Positions 34,362 to 45,095 of a DNA stretch of 64,000 nt are shown here, in pieces. The notes beneath the pieces were generated by a model. The model was not told the DNA's origin and did not search any database. It saw only the letters and a list, made by a program, of their open reading frames with translations. The position numbers and the translations under genes are program-made. The stretch lies in assembly GCA_026874595.1 (NCBI GenBank), contig CM049322.1, forward strand, positions 32,444,340 through 32,508,339, given 5' to 3'. Every line of letters begins with the position of its first letter. Position 1 is the first letter of the stretch. Source of the stretch: Sipunculus nudus. Taxonomy: Eukaryota; Annelida; Sipuncula; Golfingiida; Sipunculidae.

Positions 34362-35180
34362 CCGAAAAGTTAATATTTTGACAATTATAACAGATTAAAC
34401 ATACAAATTTCTCATTAGTGATATATTTTGATATAGGTTCTTTCTTTAAAAATTGAAAATTCAAAACTCAGTGCGTTTTGCTCGATGTATCATGGAGAAT
34501 ATTTTATATGATCTTTTGTTATTGCGTCCCATATTGTAAAAATGGTCAATATTGAAGTAGAAATGGCCTATTTTGTTGTAAAAACGGTCAATATTATAAT
34601 AACGGCCAATACCGTAATAATAAATGAGTAACATTGTAATAACTTTACCTCACCTTTCCTGGAAGAAGCATGGTAGAGGCTAAAAGGGGCAAAAAAGGCC
34701 AATCATTTAAAAAGCAAAGTTTAGAAGATTATGATTAAATATATGTCCAATTTACGTAGACAACAAAACTATTGACTGTTTCACTGGATTTTCATTATGG
34801 ATTCATCTCTTATACTAACGGAAACAAAAATGACTTCATCTCTTGAAGGTATTCTTAAAGGGAATATCGCCTGTTACATTTGGGATTCATTCTTGAGCTT
34901 AAACATGTGTGATTACAATATGGGTCGTTTTATCCAACTTCTCCTTTTTATTACAATATGGATAGGGTATGATTAATACAATATGGGTCATTTTAATTAC
35001 AATATGGGCCGTTATTACAATATGGGCCGTTTTTATTACATAATGGGCCGTTATTATAGTATGGGCCAATTTTATAACAAAATAGGCAGGGTATGTTTAT
35101 TACATTATTGGTAGTTTTTATTAAAATATGGGCCATTATTACATTATGGACCGGTTATTATATTATCGGTCGTAACGTAG

Positions 35181-35330
35181 CTGGTAAGGCCAGCATTTTA
35201 AAGCAACTGACCAGGATTACGCATGTTACTGAAAGGTAGCAATTTGCATGAACACAGGAAAGCTTGATTAATTGGTGCTGCCGGTGGCTTCAGGTTATCT
35301 TTAGACTACACACACATCTCTTTTATCATT

Positions 35331-35363
<33 letters not shown>

Positions 35364-35633
35364 TATCACCGTTTACTCTATGACTTGACCGTGATGAATA
35401 TCAATGCAATTTGAGAGGAATATTTCAAAGCAGTACTGAGATAAATGAAAGAATATAATTTACAAATATGTGAATAAAGGTGGCGCTACCTGTCATGTGT
35501 ACGAGACAACTACCAAAGCTGAATGGACAGGCACAGTTTCAGCCGAAACATTGAACCACTGCTGAGATATGAGGGATTTAAACCAAAGCATGTACACGGG
35601 CAGACGCCTAGCAGTTGACGCCACAGGTCTTGA

Positions 35634-35706
<73 letters not shown>

Positions 35707-38084
35707 ATTCTCAACCGAGAGTATGAAAAAAACTCGGTAATTTATCTTTATTTATATGTTATTTATTTTTTAAATATAAATATATTTATATAAAGACCTG
35801 GAATATGCTCAGTTGCTCCCTCATAAGGATGAAACATATCCGTGCAAAGGCATGAACCACAGACATGTCATTATCCGCTAACATTCATATTGCAGGAGTA
35901 TAATAACAAAGACATCGCTCTATGATTCCATAGTGCTAAAAACAGAATCCCTGATCAAACGGATCGTTGTTACAGCTGTTTTCATTGTAGTAGAGAAGTT
36001 TCGATCTCAATTTATTGTGTTGCACTCTTATATCATGCTCTCAGGCGCTGCCACACTGGAGTGTACGGCGAGATACAAGCTTCAATCGCAGGTGGTCATA
36101 CACAGTCGTTTAAGAAATACGACAAGGTACTGGTGGTCAAGAACGTTCGAAAGAGGGTAGAAGAACGGTCGCCAAAAAAGGATCCTGCCAAACAATGCAG
36201 GCTAGGACTGACATGGTCTTGAATAATCGTAAATGTGTAGCAGGCAGCTCTAATACAAAAAAAGGATCTGGTATCATTCGAAAATACATTGTATATATTA
36301 ACCGCAAAAGAAATAGAAATATCAGAAATTATGCTGAGCAAACAGGTTCGTTTATATCTTAGCTCGAGACCTACATCTCCGGCGTCTTGGGGATAAGTCT
36401 GACGAGGGAAATCATGTTACATCAGGTGTCTAATGAGGCTGTTTAGATATGTCCGGTAATTATCCCATGTTTACACCATTTGGGATTTAACTCGAACAAG
36501 TTTGCTGGAAGCATTCAACCGCCTCTACTTCCATGGATCTTCATGACAAAAAAATGTGCATGGGCCGTACATATTAATTTAAGATCTACCCGTATGTCAT
36601 AGGGTGAGAAATGACTGATTGGAACATCGCGAAATTGAACCCGCACAAATATTTGGCAAGGAAGTTTTAAAGCCTATATATGTATATGTATTACACACAG
36701 ACATAAACCAGGATATAGTGGTCAGATTGTTGCTTCATTTCCCCCAAAACAAGATATTTATCACCCTTTTGTCGGGCAATTTACTGTTATACGAATGTGT
36801 ACAGTAAACCTTTGTTTCAATCGAAACGAAGAAGGAAAAACAATATTTTTGCGAAGTTTCAGGTTTGACGCAAATGGGATTCATCTTATAACAACTTCTT
36901 TCAAGAGATTAATTCGAAAGATGTTAGAAAGATGGATGCAATAGAACTTAACTATACTTATAAATTAAAATTATCATAGATGAATGATCTTTGGTAAAGC
37001 AAACCAAACACATTGAGACCGGGGCATGCCCGTATCCAATTTCCTCTATTTGATTAGTGAAGCTAACATTTTTATATGATAGGGATGCATATGGAAGCGT
37101 GTTTTCCGATGGACAGGTTGTTCTTATACTGGAGTAAGCGAATTCCATCTTTTACACCTACAAGGGAGATCTCAGAATGTATTGCTTAATTATCGGAAGG
37201 CTGACCGTATTTGATCCGACATAGATGATTATACATAGTATATTTCATGGTAAACGGACAATATTGGTCCAAACATTACACTTAGTCATTGTTGAATCAT
37301 TTATGCCTTATGTTTCATCCTATAACCAACATAACTTACTCATCTAGTCCACGACCTGGCACAGGACACTTTAAATGAAAGAACCTTTTTTGTAATCAAG
37401 GACATGTTTAGCACAGTTTTTAAGTCCTTGTCAATCATTGTTTCCTGTATATATTCCAATTAAAAAATTCTTTTTGGCTCTGGAATCTCCTATATTTAGC
37501 TTGTTTGTATTATGGTATTATTATATTTTTATCCAACTATTCATCGATATGACTACTTGCCTAGTCTGATAAAGATTGTGTTGTGAAAGTCCGTAAACTA
37601 AATTCATCCACATTTGTAATCGGTTTAAATACAAGGCGTGTTGTTGAACTATATTAATTTAAAATGTCTTTTTTTCTACCATTGTTTACTATTAATAAAC
37701 AAGTTGCAAAAGGAAAGCGCAAACCTCTGCAAACTATGGAGCCATTTGCATTGCCTCAAGCAATACATCATTTCTTAACCTCATCTTGATACCTTTTTCA
37801 GGTTCTTATTCGATTTTCGACAGAAACAACAATTCAGAAACTTTCAAATGTCATATACCAAGAAGACCCCTATAATTGCGAGTCAGCTTATCCTGAGGTA
37901 TAAGTATGATGTCACATCATACGCATTGAGATATGGTAAACAGGGGTACTAATCTTAACTGACGTGCATACCGCATACTTCGACTCTATCTAATTAAGTT
38001 GAAACAACGAATGGTATCAGGGGTCCAGTGTTTTGCAAGGCTGACTGACATAACAATCATTATGGAACTTGCAACAGCCATAAG
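35181..38084. other. Intergenic, no gene recognised
   Basis: A short (TA)n at 35331-35352 and the microsatellite above. Frames such as 35933-36160 and 36096-36341 have no recognisable domains or splice partners. Confidence 0.5.
35635..35702. repeat. (TA)n(GA)n microsatellite
   Basis: About 14 TA followed by about 20 GA units. The apparent reading frames here (Ile-Tyr and Arg-Glu repeats) are translations of this tract. Confidence 0.92.
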
Positions 38085-38315
38085 AGCAGAGCCAAATTAA
38101 AGCAGACATGCTCTGCAGGTTAAAGTTGCAGGTTGTGCCCCCCCCCCCCCCCCCCCCCCCCCGGTCGTGCTTTCATAATAAATGAGTGCACCTTTCGGAG
38201 GTTGCTCGGTATTACGACTAAGCAGTGAGGAAGATCACACACTAAGGACCAGCAGGTGCGGTGCATAATCGTTTAATAATAGTTTACTACTGACCTATGA
38301 CGAAGTCCGAAGCAG
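38085..38315 (+). repeat. SINE-like element, copy 3, interrupted by poly-C
   Basis: It shares CGGTCGTGCTTT, AATGAGTGCACCTTTCGG, GTTGCTCGGTATTACGACTA and TGACGAAGTCCGAAGCAG with the other copies. A run of about 25 C (38138-38162) sits where the other copies have a short CCG. Confidence 0.55.
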
Positions 38316-38695
38316 AAACAGAGTTATATATTATATAAGTAGATATATCTTAAAATGTACATTTTATGATTTCAGGCAAAAGCAGATGCCAAACACATAA
38401 ATAAAAAGAAAAAGAATAATTATAAAAAAGGCATTTGTATCCAATTGATAACTACATATCTAATAACATCTTACTTTCTGAAAACGTAGATGAAAGAGTG
38501 TTTTATCGAGTACTTTAAGAAATAGGTGTAAATAATTCTGCTCATATTGAACTTTCAGCGGAAAGCTGAAGAACCTGTACATATTTATGTAATTGTGTGT
38601 CTGACCAGATGGCTGAGCCTCATAAAGGATATAACCATGCAGGGTTTTGACCCGGGCAGCAAGTAACACAACAACAATGACTAGGCAGCTGAGTG

Positions 38696-38960
38696 TACTT
38701 TACATTGTTATGGAACCTAATATCAACAGATCACGTATGCGTGATGAACATAAATTTTGTCAAGGAGATAAAAAATCAGATTATGTAACACTAGGCAGCG
38801 TGAAATGTCTAGGGTAATGAATAAAGAAGTCAGTGTTTTTTTGTTAACAAATAACTGTAATTTATTCTTAAAATTACCCTTACATTACAATACACTAAAT
38901 TAATACAATTACACAGTATAACAGCAGTATAACAACAAATCAATACAATCACACAGTAAA
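38696..38960 (+). repeat. Dispersed repeat, LTR-like start (pair with 62943-63180)
   Basis: It begins TGTTATGGAACCTAATATCA and continues collinear with 62943-63180 (aacactaggcagcgtgaaat, tttttgttaacaaataac). The TGTTAYGGA start is like that of many Ty3/gypsy LTRs, and the second copy lies beside a gypsy RT fragment. I infer an LTR or LTR-adjacent remnant, but no internal region is seen here. Confidence 0.5.
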
Positions 38961-39704
38961 ATAAACAAAGTGCACAGTACCTGCATACCACCACTGTCAC
39001 AGCGATAAGTCCTTTAAAATGTATAAGCCGGACGAACAGTTCACACAAATTCTCTCGGAGAATAACTGTCCAATGTATAGCTCTTGTAACGATCCCGAAA
39101 GTAAACTGAAGACCAAATAAGATTCGTCACAAATCCAGAAGAAATACATTTAATACGGAGGGCATGTTTTCCGAGGTACGCCCTGAATAGCTTCATGGTA
39201 TTCTAAGAAAAGAGTAATGAATCCTTAGGTCATAGGGTTAGTACGAAGAACTCTGAATGTTCGATTATTTATCAGAAGGTAAACATTGGATGCTCCGAAA
39301 TAAGTAATCTACGTCCTGTATATGTTTCTCCTTAATATACCCTATGCATGTGGTCAGCGTCGTATTTTGCAGTGTTTTATAGTAATTGTCATTCAAGATT
39401 GGACCAGGCATGCAGCGAGTGGAACTGTATATAACTGAATTATTGTATATACCGATTCGGAATCAGTTTCGATCTCATAACTGTCGTGGTTTCTCTTATA
39501 TACTGCGTATTTCAGTGATACAGTATCTGCTAGTTAAACGTCATTATACGTTTATTCAAAATCATTTTAGTGGTTAAATTTGAATGTCAAATATTTGAAA
39601 AAGTTTTATAAATGTTTGTTGCATGTAACCACATGGATTTTTTAATGCTAGCTACACTAAATATGTATATCTATAGAATTCCATTCCGGTTTCGGACAAA
39701 ATGA

Positions 39705-39903
39705 TACGCTTCCTCTAATGCCTCTCATTGCTGGGTTAACTCATGGAGGAACCCCCGAAAGGCACACTCGTTGGTGAGTAAAACACGGTCGTGAGCCTGC
39801 GGAGCGCTCATCCTTTGCTGACCGTAAGAAATTCTACCGCCTCGGCTGAGATTCGAACTGACGATCTCCCGGCTTTGAGTCATGGGCTCTATCTCTAGAC
39901 CGT
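39705..39903 (-). repeat. tRNA-derived SINE-like element, copy 4
   Basis: On the minus strand it reads GGCTTCTACGGTCTAGAGAT, AGAGCCCATGACTCAAAGCC and GGGAGATCGTCAGTTCGAAT, which is a clear tRNA-like head with an intact B-box-like GTTCGAATC. The family body follows (ACCGTGTTTTACTCACCAAC, GAGTGTGCCTTTCGG). This is the best-preserved head of the four copies. Confidence 0.65.
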
Positions 39904-40552
39904 AGAAGCCAGTGACCTTATTATTCTATGTATCAAGATGTTTTTAAACGTGGATTAATCATTTCTTAACATAATAATGTCATTCCGCTAAGTAAGAGAA
40001 ATGTCAAATATAATCATATTTCTTATAAATAATACTCTCATTACTTCAGTAATATAAAATGCCTGTATAGTTTGAGCCTCTTAGCACCTAGGAGAAAAAG
40101 TAATATACGATATAGCAATAAATACCTTGGTCCATGGTGTATTGTCAGCAGAGGCCTGAAGATCCGATCTTTCTATATGTATTTGCCTGTCGTACGAGAT
40201 CCTCATAAACTAATCGTAATAAACATATGCCTGATCCAGGAAGTAATTCAAGAGCTGATACAGAAACAAAATGGACATAGTTATTCATTTCCTTCACGGT
40301 GATTGTTTGATTTCATCAAAACAAGATCTTTATCACCGTTTTATGGCAATATAAACAAAGAGCAGTAAAACCTCGTTTGTGATTAAGATCTTCAGACAGG
40401 CCAGCTTAATGAAGTAACACAACACGTCCTCTGTGAGGGAAAAGATTATAATCACCTGGTTTACGGCGGGGACTTTCATATACACGCTAACCTCGGAATA
40501 GCAGGCACCACGCAGGAGAGTAGCCAGGATTTACCGAAAAGGGGTGCCGAGG

Positions 40553-40644
40553 TGGGGGGGGGGGGGGGGGGGAGGTCGCCGCGAGTAGGGCTGGGAGAAG
40601 GATGGTACAGCATATCTGCTGACCAAGAAGTGCGCTGATATATA

Positions 40645-40678
<34 letters not shown>

Positions 40679-40822
40679 AGCCTACAATATCCTTGTACCA
40701 TTTTAAGACTGAAACAAGAGGAAAATCTACTTTTATGCTTTAATTTACTTATTAGATATTACTGTCTGGAATTTTTTCGTCATGCAAAGTCGGATGAACG
40801 GGGGGGGGGGGGGGGGGGGAGG
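40553..40822. repeat. Two poly-G runs flanking a (TA)n tract
   Basis: G runs at about 40554-40572 and 40801-40819, with (TA)n at about 40641-40674 between them. Such G runs can form quadruplexes and are often mis-sized by sequencing. Confidence 0.85.
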
Positions 40823-41334
40823 GAGGGGGTTGTCCCTTTCGGCGCCCCTCTGGATACGCCCCTGTCAACAGCGATCCGAACCGCTATTATCCCTTAAAAT
40901 TGCCTGACTAGGCGCAGAGTAAGCCGGGCCACCCGAAGCAACTAATAGAAGCCAACAAATAAAAAAAATTACAACATCCATTTGATCAGATCTGCGTTAT
41001 TATATGCATGAGGCATAATTCGAGCGAATTATTAACCATATATTACATACTATAATGTGCAATGGTTAGTTGTTCGAGAAAAAACACCTCTTATATCATA
41101 ACCACAACCACAGATCTATCAAAGGAATACAAATACAGTCAGTATTCACAAGATTCATTGTACATGATGTATATCAAAATGATGTATATCAAGTTAGCCG
41201 ATTATCGTATGCTCTCTCGTGTGGACTCAGTAAAATTTCTGAACTGATTCATCCGACAATGTATTCACTTTCTCCTTCTTAATGATTCCTTTTACTACAA
41301 CATTTCATTGAAATCATTCATTTTAACTGAAAGT

Positions 41335-42370
41335 CATCTGAGCTATAGTGATGTCCTTTTTCCTTCTGTCGGGCCGTATGTCCGTTCTTCTTTCCGATAA
41401 CAGGTCAAAAATCGTAACCGCTGGACCTGAAATCTTCTAACTTGACATCAAGGGAGGTCCATGAAAATCTCCTTGGAAACTTTGGTCTCTGTTATCTATA
41501 TCATCCGAGCTATGGGGCTCAGAAGAACCCCGAGAATAATAAAAAGTTTGATACAAAAGCTCAAGTATCTGAACAACTAATTAATTGATCACCATAATTC
41601 TTTGCATGCACATTGATCAAGGAGTGTGTCATGAGTTCCTGTAGACTGGTGGCGCCACCTTGATTTTTTTTATTTTAACACATTTCTCTCTATTTTTGGC
41701 CTTCAAAGATGTGATCATCTTTCAAAAGGGCACAAATCGGAATCGTTGGTACTAGAGTCGTGTAACTTAAGATCCTTGAAGGTCCTTTAAAAGTCTCCAC
41801 AGAAACTTGAAAATAAGTCTGTATAGCCCATATTCTCCGAGCTATGGGGCTTATGAGAACCCTAAAAAATAATTGAAAATTTTGATACCAAAGCACGGCA
41901 CAAATCATAACAATTGGACCTAGAATCTTCTAATACACATTCAGGCAGGTCAATAAAAAAGTCTCATTTGACACCTGAAATTAGGTCTCTGTAACCATAT
42001 TCACTGCCCCCCCCCCCCCCCCACTCCATGAATAATTGAAATTTTGATACCAAAGCTAGGCACAAATCATAACCATTGGACCTAGAATCTTCTTGCCTAC
42101 TATTTGAGCAGTTCCTCAAAGGTTCTCTTCAGAAACCTGAAATTAAGTCACTGTGACCTATATTCTCCGAGTAACGGGGCATGTTTGAACACCATAGAAA
42201 AATTGCAATATACACACAAATTGCCAGATTTCTCAGGACCGGCTGGTGTGCTTATGGGTCTTGGTGAACTTAAGCCAATATACATGAACGATGATGCCAC
42301 CTACACTATTTTTAATTAGTTACATGTGCAAGGTCATATCGTCAACATGTCAGTCAGCTGCGCGTCATAT
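41335..42370. repeat. Dispersed repeat, second copy of the 26.3-27.1 kb family
   Basis: Collinear with 26310-27086. It additionally has, at its left end, an inverted match to 24900-25285 (gagctatagtgatgtc...gtccg). Here the sequence runs uninterrupted past the point where the 27.1 kb copy is cut by the LINE. Confidence 0.65.
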
Positions 42371-43160
42371 CCCATGGGTCACTTGTTTTAGATGGTGACG
42401 ACGTCATATAAACCTAAGATTTCTTATGCATTATAAATTCTTATCGGGAACATTAAAAAAAGGAGTCGTTATTTTACTGTGGTCGCTAAACCGACTTGGT
42501 CGTAATTCGAGGTTTTACGGTGTGTATACCTCTGTGCGTAATGGGTGCGTGTGTCCGAAACATATCTTCGGAATGTCTGAATGAATTTCAAAGAAGTGTT
42601 GTAGAAAAAATTACTTCTTTCTTGCTCTATGACTTATTCTCAAAATGAATTCCATGAAAATTCATAGAGATTTTTTTATATATCCTGCGGGATAAGGAAG
42701 ATTAAATGAAGGTAATGTTCATGGTCTATAATGACCGTCATTGTGGAAAGAAGTTGGGTTAAGTTGAGTCAAAGAAGTTGTGTAAAATAACAATGACGTC
42801 ATAATAACGTCTTGCTTTAATGACCAACGGCTGTTTTCTGGCTGCTATGTGGTTCTCTGTCATCCCAAAAAAAAATAAAAGATGTGGTTCTCAGGCACCG
42901 CCCGTGTCAATTTTAACCCCCGCATAAAACATTTTTATTTTGATTTTCATCTTTCAAAAAGATAAAATAATAACATTTTGATACGATTTCCTTTGTTATG
43001 TAGTGCTTTTACCTGTTTAACAAAATAAAAAAATGTTATTTTCATGCTTTTCCCTGATCATATGACATTTTTAACGAAACATACAAAAAGGTAAAAAATA
43101 AAATACCGCCCGCCCGCAGTGATATCTGAAAATAAGTGCCTGAAAACCATACCTGTGTAT
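42371..43160. other. Intergenic, no gene recognised
   Basis: AT-rich unique-looking sequence. Nothing supported. Confidence 0.5.
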
Positions 43161-43415
43161 TTTTTTTTTTTTTTTTTTTTGGCCTTATAGGTCCTTAGTA
43201 TCTCGGGGCCATCAGGAGGTCGTCCCATCTGTACTCGGACAGCGGCCTTACGCACTCCACTCGCTTCCTCTGTCGGACCACACTACGTAGACTCGCAACA
43301 CTACGACTCAGCTGTTTAGAGTTTACGGACCTATAAGCACCGCGGCTTTTACATACACCAGCGGCTTTCTTAAAAATGTAGTGAATAGGGTAATGTTGTC
43401 AGTTCAAATATTTCA
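43161..43415 (-). pseudogene. Poly(A)-tailed retrocopy-like block with a short open frame
   Basis: Reading the minus strand, a frame runs from about 43395 through KSRGAYRSVNSKQ, LRSVVRQRKRVECVRPLSEY and RWDDLLMAPRY to a TAA. It is followed about 15 nt later by a run of about 22 A. The block is more GC-rich than its surroundings. A terminal A run suggests an mRNA-derived insertion, but there is no AATAAA just upstream of it. I do not recognise the protein. A final exon of a local gene is an alternative, since an acceptor (catttttaag) precedes the frame. Confidence 0.35.
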
Positions 43416-44977
43416 AGGTAACCCACATAAGCATTGGTGTATTAGTAAGGACTTCAGGGAATAAGTAATATTTTTAAGCCGATGCACGTGAAAAATAAAC
43501 AGAAGAGGTTTCCTTGAAATGTAACAAGTTTTGATTTTTAAGTTTGACAGTTAAGAAAAGTAGTTGGCCGTCTCACAGTGCCAGCCAGGAAGAGGTTCAT
43601 TTCGTGAAGCAACGATATCTGGCGGAACGGTGCTGTGGTACATTACTGTGCCTTGCCTTTAACACGAACGCCTTCTCTCGTCCTCAAAATACACAGACTT
43701 TGAAGTCCTTCTTTTCGCCTTGCGTTTACTCCCCTTCAGTCGCGGAGTGGACTTTTTATAAACAATCGCCACGCGTACATTGTCAGTAATGTCATAGTAT
43801 TGTGTAAATTCCGGCAATATGTTGATACTGCATAATTTACGGTACACGTCATTTTTGCGGCTAATATATTTGTTAAAGATATAGGAGGTGTATTGTAAAG
43901 TAAAAAGAAACTTCTTAATATAATATCTTAAACATTACGTTATTAATATGACATGTTACTAGTTAGGTTATTATTATTAACAATAATGAATTAATTAAAG
44001 CATGTTACTAATTAAGTTATTATTATTAACAATAATGATGTAATTAAAGCAACAATCTACATAATACTTTGTGTATAAGAAAATATTTTACCACAACTTA
44101 CAGACTGTACACTGAGGACGTACTCCATAAGTCATTTTACCTATAATCATTGCTATTGTCTGTTTGATATTTATTTTTATCACTGTGATATGGTGTGACA
44201 CGATTATTTTAGTTCCATAAGAGCTATTTTAGTTGAAAGTTCTGGCCGCGAAGCGTCATACATTTTGGAATAAAAAATTCTAACGTCTGATATATTTATG
44301 CGATAAATAAAAACTGGTAACGTCAATGTTATATTAGCCAAATTGAGGCAATTTCGTTAATATAGAAAGATAAACATTGGCTAGGTTTTCAAATTCATCC
44401 CATTATTCTGTGATCATCCGTGTTAATTTCTCAATCAGTAGAAAGGGAAAGATAGAGCCCATATAGTAATGGAGGACTACCTGAATCTTAGATAGGAGAT
44501 TTTGAAATGTTATGCTTTCGACATCATGACCACCTGGGATCGCCTAGTGTAGCTTGATCAATGATTATGGCAATTTATGAGTATTTGCTTTCGCTGTTGT
44601 TATACACGGAAAACACGAAAGGGAAGGCTCTCATATAAAGCTCATCACGGTTTAATATGCATAGATAAACTGTACACACTCTCCGCCAATTAGCGGCAGA
44701 TCAACAACAAAACTATAAAAGTAAGCCCATCAGCTAACCCGACAAGGCTAGCATCATTTACTGACTCTAACTTCAGACTTTTATCTAGTCCGATCAGTAA
44801 GCAAACTTCATCCTTTTATCTTTTAACACTGATATAGGTATACTTTATTGATCAGCCGGTTCAACCACAATACAATGCGGTAATATACAAATACATATGT
44901 TACTGTACATCACAATAAACCCTATGACTTAGATATAAGAATATAGATTGCAGATATAAGAAATAAAAGCAATAACT

Positions 44978-44983
44978 TTATTG
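44978..44983 (-). terminator. Poly(A) signal AATAAA of the lipocalin gene
   Basis: AATAAA on the minus strand about 42 nt past the stop codon. A second one lies at 44844-44849. Either could direct 3' end formation. Confidence 0.6.
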
Positions 44984-45024
44984 CATATTTATCTAACTTT
45001 AGACTGGATACATGTGAACTCGAG

Positions 45025-45095
45025 CTATAGTAGTGACTCCATCAGCCTCCAGGTGGCAGTCAAGACTAGTAATCCCAAAGATGCTGCGGCCACAC
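45025..45095 (-). CDS. Lipocalin exon 6: hydrophobic C-terminus and stop
   Basis: A 71-nt terminal exon after acceptor caattgtag. It encodes GVAAASLGLLVLTATWRLME and then SLL and TAG. Lipocalins normally end in soluble residues. A hydrophobic end after a run of small residues is what a GPI-anchor signal looks like, as in the insect lipocalin Lazarillo. The Arg and Glu near the end are less typical, so a short membrane anchor is an alternative. Confidence 0.78.

Larger units (their letters stand above)
32450..35180. repeat. Short-motif arrays in opposite orientations (foldback-like region)
   Basis: Block 1 (32452-32585) is a run of C-rich units of the type caattacccc(c)ncg. Block 2 (32885-33035) has about seven units of 18-25 bp of the type cccataatgtaataacgg. 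Block 3 (34520-34645) has weaker units in the same orientation. Block 4 (34915-35175) has about ten units of the reverse complement (ccgttattacaatatggg). Blocks 2/3 and 4 thus form a long imperfect inverted repeat of a minisatellite. No transposase frame is present between them. A hAT-like MITE sits inside. Confidence 0.65.

Noticed and set aside
44500-44980. A further coding exon downstream of the lipocalin stop
   Set aside because: The TAG at 45025 is followed by poly(A) signals, and no in-phase exon is needed to complete the family length.
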